This document shows, in pieces, positions 41,769-51,610 of a stretch of DNA of 64,000 nucleotides. The position numbers and the translations under genes were made by a program. The notes beneath the pieces are model-generated. The model saw only the letters and a program-made list of their open reading frames with translations, did not search any database and was not told where the DNA came from. The stretch spans positions 248,001-312,000 of the forward strand of contig CP051141.1 of NCBI GenBank assembly GCA_001592805.2. Reading direction: 5' to 3'. Positions within the stretch are counted from its first letter, which is position 1. Each line of letters starts with the position of its first letter. Source of the stretch: Peltaster fructicola (lineage: Eukaryota; Ascomycota; Dothideomycetes).

Positions 41769-43406
41769 TTACAACATAGCCTTTGGCATGTTCTTCATCG
41801 CCTGTCGGACACCCAAGTCTGCCAGGATCTCCTCAGTACCACCAAGAATAGCATCGAACTTGTACGTGCGGTGGAAGGACTCTACGACCTTGCCCATACC
41901 GCTCTGAGTAAGACCTCTGCCACCGAAGATGTTTGTGGCCTCATCAGCAATATCGTGAGCTGCACGAGTCGAGTGGTACTTGAGCAGGCCGATTGGACCA
42001 CCCAGGAGCTTGCTCTGCTGTGCATAGGTCATGTGGCACATCTGATCGGTTATAGACTCCAGCCATGCTTGGTTTGCTTCGCAGAGCGCAATCATTTTTG
42101 CGAGCTTTTGGCGGATGACTGGCTGGTTGATCAGTGGCTTGCCGAAGACAATTCGCTGATGCGACCACTTCAGACACTCCTCGAGGACGCATCGACAAGC
42201 ACGGATGACGTGGCATGCCAGCATCCATCGTTCCTACACATGCGTTAGTGGCGAACATCAATAGACTTCAAGGACTTACGTGGTTGAAGTTGGACATTAT
42301 GACTGCAAAGCCGTTGTCCTCCTTGCCTAGGAGGTGGTTTCGAGGGACCTTGACGTTATCAAACTGGATGTAGGTTGTGGCAGCAGTTGTTGAGTAGGCG
42401 GTCTTGATCAGCTTTGTGTCGATACCCTCGCCCTTCTCGATCAAGAGCACAGAGAAACCTTTCTTCGTCTTGCAGCCAACAACAAAGTAGTCACTGAACA
42501 TTCCGTTTGTGATCCACTTCTTGGTTCCATTGACGATGTAGTGAGAACCGTCCTCGCTGAGCTCGGCAGTTGTCCTGATACCAGCGACATCCGATCCAGC
42601 GAAAGCCTCAGTGATAGCCAGACACATCTTCTTCTTGCCGCTGAGGACCTCGTCGATGATCCTTTCCTTCAGCTTCTCGTCGTTGGCCCAAGCATTGACT
42701 GCAGACAGCGCAATGGTCATACCGGCCATGTTGCCGTCAACAAAGCCTCTGCACATGTGTCGCATAAGCTCTTGACTGATGATGAGATCATGGAAGTAGT
42801 CGAACTCTTTGCCATCCACTGCTCCGTTGAACAAGTTACGACCGTGGAGATGCTTGCCCGGACCAAGTCTCATTGCCAGTACACCGTTGGCAGCCATCTT
42901 GTCGATAAGACCTTGGCTGATGAATGTGCCGTCCTTCTCTTTCTCCAATGCCTCAGGCATGAGGTCGTTCTCGACGAACTTTCGCATCTCTAGTCGAAGG
43001 CGTCTGTGGCTCTCCTTGTAGTACGGCGAGTGTGCATTCGGCGTTAACCAGAGAGGCTCAGCATACGGCACTTGGGAAAGATCTCCTGGCGACGGGTTGA
43101 TCACTTCGGACTTCTCGCCATCGATCGTGCCAATACAGAGATTCGAATACTTTTGAAGGACCTCATAGCGATGAAGGTTGAAGAAGGCTTCAGTTGCGTC
43201 TTGGCCGGCGACTTGTTCCAACACGACATTGCCTCCGGGATGTGCGTCCAGGAAGTCTGTGAGGTCGTAGACCTTATGGTCGATTATCGTCCATAGGTTA
43301 TCCTCGCTGTTGTGCTGTGGCGAATCGTCAGCGATGCTCGTCCGGTTATCTGTCAGACGGGTGTATTTACCTTGGCGACTTCCTCGCGTGACAGTGTCTT
43401 AGCCAT
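41769..43406 (-). CDS. cytochrome b5-acyl-CoA dehydrogenase fusion protein
   Basis: I read complement(join(41769..42233,42280..43314,43371..43406)), giving 511 residues. A 36-nt first exon encodes MAKTLSREEVAK. Introns of 56 and 46 bp join it to HNSEDNLWTIIDHKVYDL and later FNH to ERWMLACHVIR. Residues 1-75 are a cytochrome b5-like heme domain with the ligand motif HPGGN and a second His in NLHRYEV. The rest is an acyl-CoA dehydrogenase: CLAITEAFAGSDVAG (FAD/substrate), YIVNGTKKWITNG, NIFGGRGLTQSG, and the catalytic-base region FDAILGGTEEIL near the C-terminus. The enzyme would oxidise acyl-CoA, and the heme domain may take electrons. Fungi use such b5-ACAD fusions in fatty-acid use. No peroxisomal SKL tail is present (ends PKAML) and no clear presequence. 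Two CCTCGG-type motifs lie upstream. Confidence 0.9.
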
Positions 43407-43913
43407 GCTGGAGCTTGATGTGTCTGAACCTTAGCAAGAAGGGGAACAGAAGAGACAGGTGGAAGGAGGGTGTGTGTACAGGAAATACAATGTAGTTGAT
43501 TAGCTAGAACATCCTCGGCTGATGAGGTGGGAATGGTGGGACGTGCGCCCATTAGCCGGCACGCGTTTCCCCAGATTCGTGATCAATAAGCTTCGTCGCT
43601 CGATCTTTGAGCCGCATTCAGACTCATACATTATCCTCAGCTTTCAGCGCCATCTTCTCGTCCTAAGCATCATGTCGTTGACCTTCGCGCCATCGACTGA
43701 ATCGTGTCTCTTGACCAGGAAATTACCAGGCTGCAGGCACACTGCGTTTGTGCCACAATACGGTGATCAGCACGCCGAGGATCGACTCATTAGGTTCAGC
43801 AATGATTAATGATATGATTTCGATCGTACGTAGGGATACCGGAGGCTGACAACAGCGCGCAGTCCTGTTATATGTCTATGACAGCAACATCTACCTTGTA
43901 ACGCATCGCGTAC
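43407..43913. promoter_or_regulatory. promoter region of the b5-ACAD gene with CCTCGG motifs
   Basis: No gene is supported here. On the plus strand CCTCGG occurs at 43513-43518, about 110 bp before the start codon, and its reverse complement CCGAGG at 43775-43780. CCTCGG is the known core bound by the FarA/FarB/CTF1 fatty-acid regulators of filamentous ascomycetes. Whether it is used here is inference. Confidence 0.4.
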
Positions 43914-44490
43914 TCATGCTGCGAAAGAATCAGTAAGAGCACTAAAGACTAGCTAGGGAACACTCACGAGTCCCGCCATATGCTGTAATGGCCCTGCCGA
44001 AAGCCTGGTTCAGTCCGACGAGTATTTGAATACCTCTGTTGAGCTGTGATGAGTCGAGCTTGCTGTAAAGGCTGACACCCAAGTTGTTCTGATCCTGTCG
44101 AAGCTGGTAAAGAGCCGCAAGCACAACAGGAGCGAGGCCGCCAAAGGTGTTGTATTGCTTAATGACATCGGCGATAGTGGTATTGGCTGTGCCGGCGACC
44201 TGCTGGATGGCATTGACGATGTTGTTCGACTCGGAGGCTGTGAACACCGACGAGCGAGTCACCTGTGCTTGCGTCGCGATGAGGTCGTTGTCGACTGTTA
44301 CAGAGTCTACCGAGACCTGCAAGGCTGGACCGATTCCGACAATGCCTGATGGTGTGGCATTGACATCGATGTCCAGCTTCACCAAGTCAGCATTGACCTG
44401 GTTAAAGGCACTGATCACCGAATTGGCATCGGCTGAGACGAGTGCGCTGCAAGCCAGCAGTGGCAAGAGTCGAAAGATGGCTGCACGCAT
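43914..44490 (-). CDS. HsbA-like hydrophobic surface binding protein, secreted
   Basis: I read complement(join(43914..43918,43968..44490)), giving 175 residues. Without the last intron the same frame would end at 43942 with 182 residues. The last intron has a GTGAGT donor and a CTGATTCTTTCGCAG end, which is a strong acceptor, so a five-base last exon ending in P-stop is plausible. The protein starts with a signal peptide (MRAAIFRLLPLLACSALVSA). An all-helical HsbA domain follows, with typical DANSVISAFNQVNADLVKLD, DLIATQAQVT and LRQDQNNLGVSLYSKLDSSQL. In Aspergillus oryzae HsbA coats hydrophobic surfaces and recruits a cutinase. A secreted class 3 lipase gene lies divergent to it about 700 bp away, which fits that role. 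Confidence 0.87.
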
Positions 44491-45190
44491 GCTGAGTACC
44501 GTCGGTGTCAGTGTTGCAGAGTGTGGTTGAAGGACGAGGATGTGAAAATGAAAGTATGCTCAGGCCAGAGAACACTGGCAATGCTCCTCACATGTCGAAG
44601 GCTTTTGGCTGGCCGACCGACTGACCTAGCCGTCAACGCTACCTCACCTCCTCTAGCAGCGAGACAGTGGCTTGCTCGTACCAGAGCAGGCATCGTGTCT
44701 CACACGCAGTTGGCATCGTCTCAGAACCCCACAGACTAGCTTGCGGAGGCTTCAAGGGCAAGGTGATGTTCCACATACTGAGTCATGGTACCTGTCTCAC
44801 TTTCACAATCTGGAACCATCTGTGCCTGGTAAGCGAGAGCAATCTTCGGCATTCACCCCAGCTCTTATATGCCTCACATCTCAGACATCTCGACAGCAAC
44901 CTGTCATTGGTTCGGAGCTCGGGGTGAGAGCAAGATTAGAGTTTCTGCACCGCACTAAACAGACTACTCAGTTGTGGGGATGCAGACCAGCCCTGCAACA
45001 TCAGAAGGTGTCCTCGGCTTCAGGACAGATGCCAGCAAGGCCAGGCCATTGATGCTAGGCGTTGTAGCTGGACACTATCATCTCCAGTCGCGACGCCAGG
45101 TGCTGGGCTACCCACAGGCAAGTCGACTTCGAAGTCTCATATCACTTCCTCCTCCTATTTTCCTCCTCTGACACGATACTGTTACTCGAT
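44491..45190. promoter_or_regulatory. shared divergent promoter region of the HsbA-like and lipase genes
   Basis: This is a 700-bp gene-free region between two divergent start codons. It holds CCTCGG at 45012-45017, about 175 bp before the lipase ATG (FarA/CTF1-type core), and GTGGGG at 44974-44979, which fits the CreA consensus SYGGRG. A pyrimidine-rich tract (45145-45170) precedes the lipase ATG. Motif function is inferred, not shown. Confidence 0.45.
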
Positions 45191-46211
45191 ATGCGTGCCG
45201 TTGCTACTCTCATCGCGGTCACTGCCACCGTGCAGCAAGTCCTCGCACAAGGATCTGCCAGTGAGTCTAAGAACTTCAGACAAGAGCGTGGCTGATCATG
45301 CCACAGTCAGCGCTTCCACATACAACAACATCATTCAGTACACACGTTTCGCTCGTGCTTCGTATGCAGCAACGTGCGCGACTCCACCGAATGGCTCGGT
45401 TGTACTCAATTACTTCACGGACAGCGCAACCTCGTCAAGTGCAACACTCTTCCAATGGGATGCTGGAAAGCAAATCGTCCTGTCGTTCCGCGGCACTGCT
45501 GTACCAGCCAACTGGAACACTGACCTCGATTTCCCACTGACAGCCTTGACTGGTATGTCAAAACTGTCTCGTATCCTGTACACGATCTGACGTTGTGTAG
45601 CTCCAGGAACAAGCTGCAGCGGCTGCCAAGTGCATGAGGGCTTCCAGAAGCTGCACAACGCACTAGCACCAGCAGCCATCTCAGCCGTGAAGGCCGCAGT
45701 CGCAAAGACTGGTTACTCTTTCGTTCTCACAGGTCACTCGCTCGGTGGTGCCCTCGCTTCCATCGCCACAGCATCCTTCGGTGCATCTGGCATCAAGATC
45801 GCAGCAACATACACCTACGGCGAGCCACGAAACGGTAATTCGCAATTTGGCAGCTACGCGCTCGGCTTCGTCGGTCTCGCCAATTACTACCGTGTGACAC
45901 ACTCCAACGATGGAGTGCCGTCTATTCCTCCATCGGCCATCGGCTTCTCTCACCACGGCAACGAGTACTGGGAGAAGAACTCTGGCTTCAACAATACCCA
46001 GGCATCGACTGTCATGTGTGCATCGGTACTCAACCAAGAGCCACTGGTGGGTAAGCTTTCTGCATTCGAGACATCCGCTGACATCAACCAGTTTTGCAAC
46101 CTGGGAACGAGCTCTGGAGACAACCCAATCAACTATGCTCACGTCTCCTACTCTAACGATGTCATCGGCAATGTGCTTCATATCCATGACTGTGGCGCAT
46201 CATACCCATGA
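45191..46211 (+). CDS. secreted class 3 lipase (alpha/beta hydrolase)
   Basis: I read join(45191..45260,45307..45552,45601..46211), giving 308 residues. Introns of 46 and 48 bp keep frame. The signal peptide MRAVATLIAVTATVQQVLAQ is followed by a short pro-like stretch. The nucleophile elbow GHSLGGALAS carries the catalytic Ser. The acid is probably the Asp in THSNDGVPSIPP, and the His lies in GFSHHGNEYW. The oxyanion/lid region has VLSFRGT before the elbow. Cysteines in CSGCQV, CASV, NQFCNLG and HDCG can form disulfides. This is the fungal secreted triacylglycerol lipase/feruloyl esterase-like group (Rhizomucor lipase fold). It cleaves ester bonds of lipids outside the cell. The HsbA-like gene diverges from its promoter region. 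Confidence 0.92.
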
Positions 46212-46529
46212 GCGATTAATAGTACGCAGCATATAGCAAGGCGATCTCGCCAGCCTTCAAATGCTAGAAGCATGAAACATTTGCATCTGTGTCCTATATT
46301 CGATATTGCTATTGTGTTGTGTCAATGGAGACAAGTATCCCAGGCTGTTATTTACACAGCTACAACGGACCCGGCGAGATCCTCTCGTCCTGCGGTAGCA
46401 AAAAAGATTTCTGACTATGCCAGAACTCTCTCCCACGGTTAATTAGTGAAGCTGATTTCCTTCTCAAGAGCGCTTGCGCGAGGAGGTGGCCGAAACACTT
46501 TCGATCTCCTCTCCCACGCCCCGATCCTC
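46212..46529. other. convergent intergenic stretch
   Basis: It holds the 3' ends of the lipase and tricalbin-like genes. I see no gene. Confidence 0.5.
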
Positions 46530-49500
46530 CTAAGAAGAGGGTGTCACACTCCTGCTTCGTTCACGACGGCTCAACAGGCGTCCCATCTTTCGAGCACTCT
46601 GCGGCGACTCGTTAGGAGCCAGTCCATTGGCCTCGGCTTGTTGGAACGAGCTCTTGATGGTTACAACGCCTTTGCCGACCTTCACATCTCTGGCACCGCC
46701 CGTGCCTTGATCTTCGACGAAGAAGTCTGCCTCGCCAAGATCGTCAGAGCCGAATGTCTTGTGTCCTCGCACATTGATGTGGAAGCGATCGCTTGGATGA
46801 CATGCTTGGTTCTTCGTTTCGTTTTCCCAGCTGACTGCACCATCTTTTGGCTTTACGGATTTCGTCTTGAGAATGTCCTTCATGCCCTTCGAAGAGAAAT
46901 GGGACACTCGGACTTCGAGCTTTTCGTGCGTATCGAAGCCAGACGCACCCAAGACAGAGATGCTCGCTGTACCATGGTCGCCTCCGGGAATGAGCGATAT
47001 GTTGCCTTGACTTCCCGACCTTGGAGTTTGAGGTGCGAGTCGTGGAGGAATGCCATCGATCGAGACAGATGGCGTCTCGGCCGTCCTCTCGACAACGGGT
47101 GTATTGGGGACGTCCATTGTTGTGTCCTGCATGGATCCCATGACCGTCTCTCCTTCTATGCTCTCTACTGGCGATTCCACAGTGACACCAGAGATTGTAC
47201 GGCGCTTGAAACTGCGGCCGATGAAGCTGCCAGCCTTGCCAACTCCACCGCCAACTGCCATGACACCTTTGCCAACGCCCTTGATCGGCGCGCCGACGAC
47301 TTTGCCCGGAGTGCCAAATGAGCCAGCGAATGTCGAGGAACTCTGCCGTGATCGCATGACATAGCTTGGCTTGAACAGAAGTTTCAGTCGAATAGCACCA
47401 CTCTTACCGTCCAATGCGAGAGTGATCTCCTTCGCCTGGAAGGGTTCAATCAGTTGCAGAGGGATGGTAGCAGCTCCGAGGAAGTCTGCAGAATCTGCGA
47501 AATCCCAGTCGAAAACGTTGACGATGAATTTTGCTGCCGTCCTGCTTCGAATCTGAGTCTCGAAGAATTCGTTCCAGGCAGGATGAAGTGTCTTCTTCTG
47601 TACTTTGGTCTTGAAGATCTCTTTGTCGTTCAGCATGAAACGGCAGAACGGGTCAGAGAAACCATTGCGATCAGCAGCAGGCAGGTCAGCAGCATCGAGA
47701 ACCTCGACACGAAGTGAGCCGGAGTTGTTGAAGCTCTCACTTGGGTCCAGGTGCATCTTGATAGGGATGAAGCGCAAGCTGATGGTGACCTTGCTTGCTC
47801 CGCCGGTTTCGTCTGGAATGACGAACTGACTTGGAGTGTACATGGCTTTGCGGAGGACATCGAGCGTTGCTCCAGAGAGCTTGGCCTTGACTTGTTTCTC
47901 GTCTTCATCACCCTTGCGCTTCACCTCTGACACTAGTCGTAGAGTCATGCGTGAGAGATCGAGCTCACGGATCATAGCGTCACCAGTCTCGTTGAAGGTG
48001 AAGTGTTGCGATCGAGCTCGAGAGCTAGAGTATGATGGAAAGAGCATGTCGTCGATGAGGATTTCTAGGTGCGAGCCAGGATGGGCCAAGTCAGCATCGT
48101 GGATCTTGAAGATCAGGAGACCGCATTCTGCTGATTATTAGCATGATACAAAGGCGTTGTAGGCAACAGAACTCACCGTATTTGGGTAGATCTTCAACAC
48201 CAACACGAATCTTCTCTACCGCCTTTGGTTTCGCAAGTTCCTGCGTCTCGGTCTGCTCTTTCTGGTTGGCGTTCAATGTCTTGGCCAGGTCGTTTGCAGG
48301 TGCAGGCTTCAGCGACGAAATTGTGCCGGCCGTGTTGCTTCGTGCACGCAGTGGTGTGACAGCGCCGCTCTCTGTTGAACGTCTGACCATGTCCAAGCTT
48401 GCCTTGCCATTGGTGCGAGTACTTTCCTCATCCTCTGGGTCGATGGTAGGGATAGTCGGGTAGAAGGCAATCGTGAAGTTCAAAGTGCCTTTCGGTGGAC
48501 TTGTGCCAACACGTAGCTGTCGTGAGACCACTTCATTCTTGGTATCGTGAGTCTCGTACTCCCCGTTAGCGCCCATCCTAACGTAATCGGCAGCAGCCAG
48601 GTCGAACGAGCCAAGGGTGCGGTCCTTATGCAAGTCTTCCTCGTCCATGACTTCGACAACCAGCTTCTCGCGTGTGGAATGTACAGGTATGTAGAAGACC
48701 TCATCCCACTCTGGGTTGACGTTGTTCGTAAATGTGACCGTTCGACACTTCTGCACACCTGACAGTAGTGCTCGAGCGTATGGGTCAGATGTACCGACAC
48801 GGTTCTTGAGATCCTTGGCAGACTTGAAGTGAATGCGAATGACTCCGATTGGTGTAACATATCCACCTGAGCCAGCCATGGCGCCCGTCAAGGCAACAGG
48901 CTTCCATTGCAGCATCATCTTAGCTCGACCAGATTTGGCACCGGCAAGATTGTACCACTCCTGACCCTTTGCCATCAACTCGAGCATGTCGTCAAGCTTG
49001 ATCTGGTAGCTGCCAATCGTTGGATCAACCGAGATATCTCTGTCGTCCTTGATGACAAGACCAAGCGTTGCTTTTCGACGGTCGGTAATGAGCATCTCTT
49101 TCGAGGCGTTATCCCAGATAGGGTTGTTCGTACGCTTGAGCTTCCTTGACGAAGCGACCTCTTTGCCATTGAGGACCAGGATAGCGTATGGATTAAGTGC
49201 CCCAATAAGAGACTTCGTGCCATCCAGGTCCTTGGCTTGCTCGACTGTGAACTTCGCAATGCCAGTAAGCGACTCAGGAGGAGGCTCGATAGTGCCGTCA
49301 GCGAGTTTCTGTCCTTGCATGACCGGGAAGAAACGAAGGTCGCATTGCACGATGCCGCGTGCACGACCGTTGGCGATGACCTCGAGTTGGAGATTCTCAT
49401 TGATTGGCTCATTCTCCAGTTGCGACATCTCGAACGTGCAAATACCTAACTCTTTGTCCTTGCGGAACTCATTGTAGTCGTACAAGTACATCGTGAGCGG

Positions 49501-51021
49501 CTCCTTAAAACTGGTCAGGATGATGTTGAACGTCTCGCCCCAGCGAGGATTCTCATTCTGCTGCACGGTCTTGGTCTTGCCAAGAGTTTCGCGACCAGCG
49601 ATAGACACGCAAGCATATGGATCTGGTGTGCCAGAGAACTTGTCGGGATTCTTGAGACCTTGTGCTCCGTGGAAGGTGACCTGCAACACGCCGATGGCCT
49701 GATCGACAGCAGTGCCACTGAGCATCTTGGCGATCTCGATAGGGAAGACGTTAGGATCGTACATCATTGGTGCGAGATTGGCGTGGATTTGCTCTTGAAT
49801 GAAGTGTTCCAGGCCTGGCAGGAAGTTGATATCAAAGCCAAAGTGGTCACCACCAATTGGCTTGCACTTGTAATCGAAGGTTGGCCTACCGATGAAACAG
49901 ATCTCAACTCGCTCAATATGTGGAAAAGCAAGTTGCAGCTTCATCTTAACACGCATGGTGCCCGAGCATGCCATATCCTCAACAATGATATCGAGTCCCT
50001 TGGAGATCATTGCCTTGCCCACTCGGACCTCTAATACGACCTTTGGGTTGACCTTGTTCTTGACCTGTCGTGATGTAAGATCTGTTGTGTCATTTGGAGT
50101 GAAGCTGAACTTCCAGTCCATGATTACCAAATCATCCTCAGACTTTGGATATGTTTTGACATGCTCCAATCGAGGTGGCTTTGTGCCGAGTGTGAAGAGC
50201 TTGAGGCGCATACTGTCAAGGAACGCCGGTGTAGAAGTGCTCAAGACCTGGTCCACAGAGCTGATAATTGTCTGGCAGAGCACTGGTGCATAGATCGGCC
50301 AGAACTTGACCAAAAAGCTGTTCATCCACTCCAGCGACTCTGTGTCAGTCTCGAGCCTTTGCTTTGCCATTTCTCGTCGGATATCGTCCTTGAAGTTGCG
50401 ACGCACTCTTCGAAGGGACGTTCTATAGTATGTTCCGCACAGCGCCATGAGAAGGAAGATCCATGCGAGACCTCCACCCAGTATAGCGATCGTCCAAGAG
50501 CCAAGACAAGCAAGGATCATGACACCAGCATTGTGATACCAATCTCCGTAGAACTTGTCGTCAAGCTTTCCTTCAAGCCATGTCTGGTGATCCAACAAGT
50601 TGCCTTCCTCGTCCTGAGGGTGTCCAAATCGCGGCGCCCAGCCAACCTTCTCGTATCCCACTTCTGGCGCTGTGTCACCTTGCGTAACAGAAGGCGATAC
50701 AGCCAGAGCACCTGCTTTTGTTGGTGGAGGCAGATCGAACTGCGGTGGCTTGCCATCGTCAAGATCTGTGACTAGAGCAGCGGTCTTGTGCTTGAGGTGT
50801 GGGTGTCCAATCTCATCGCGGATTTGTTGTACCTGTGCTGCCTTCTCTTGACTTGAAGCATTCGGATCGAACTTGAATACGGCCGCTCCTGCGTCGTGTG
50901 ACTTCTTCAGAATGAAGTTCTCGGCAGTTTCGGCGTCCACGCTGCTATTGGGATCTCGCGACGCTTCGAGGGCACCTTGCTGCTTCAGCTCGGCGGCGTG
51001 CCCTGCGGTGCCCTCGAGCAT
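46530..51021 (-). CDS. tricalbin-like ER-plasma membrane tether with SMP and multiple C2 domains
   Basis: I read complement(join(46530..48130,48177..51021)), giving 1481 residues. A 46-bp intron splits an Ala codon and joins DLPKY to AECGLLIFKIHDAD. A disordered N-terminus is followed by a hydrophobic hairpin (residues about 160-200, GVMILACLGSWTIAILGGGL) that anchors in the ER. An SMP lipid-transfer domain comes next (from WMNSFLVKFWPIYAPVLCQT). Four clear C2 domains follow, beginning GVLQVTFHGAQGLKN, GIAKFTVEQAKDLDG, GVIRIHFKSAKDLKN and GSLRVEVLDAADLPA. One degenerate C2-like part (ECGLLIFKIH) lies just before the fourth, and a second follows late in the protein (GTASISVLGASGFD). Yeast tricalbins hold cortical ER to the plasma membrane and move lipid. 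The start at 51021 is the first ATG; the frame opens further upstream without one. Confidence 0.92.
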
Positions 51022-51610
51022 TGCGGATGATGCAACTTCGTACAATGTTGCAGTCTGTGATGGAGGGCGGACAAAAAGTAATCAAAGAGCGTATGTCGAA
51101 CGCTGGTGTTGTGATGACGATCAATAGAGGTGATCAGCGTTTGGTGAGCAGGAAAATGATCGATCAGATGTCAGTGGCTGGACCTTGCTCTGGGGAAATG
51201 AAGCTGTCAGTAGCTCAGCGTCTGGCCCAAGCATGTGCACGAACTTTATGAGGGAGGCTTACAGCGTGTCAGATTGGCATTGGGGTCTGAGAGGCCGCGG
51301 AGGAGTGAGAGGGAGCTATAGTGAATGATCGAGCCCCAGTTAAGCTGACAGGAAGACCGCAACGTGGGACATGTAGTGGTAGCAAGGCAAGCAGTGTCAA
51401 TGCAGGTTTATGGGAGAGCTTCGACCAGTAAATCGCGCTACACGCCAAACGTCATTTCAAGCTTCAGCCAAGCATTTCTATCATCCGGGGGTGGTGATGG
51501 GCCGGTACTTGTACTCAGTACTGCCGAGGACTTCGACCATATAGCACATCGACACTGACCAGAAGCTGCATGTCCCAGAACTCAAACGCTCAGAAGCAGT
51601 GTTTCATCAA
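51022..51610. other. intergenic stretch between the tricalbin-like and histidine kinase genes
   Basis: No gene supported in about 590 bp. It holds the promoter of the tricalbin-like gene and the 3' UTR of the histidine kinase gene. Confidence 0.45.

Noticed and set aside
32857-45190. A possible biosynthetic cluster around the LaeA-like gene
   Set aside because: No polyketide synthase, NRPS, terpene cyclase or P450 lies nearby; LaeA-like methyltransferases are common as single genes.
46446-47321. Plus-strand frame of 291 codons
   Set aside because: Opposite strand of the tricalbin-like gene; Arg/His/Cys-rich with no domain, so an artefact.
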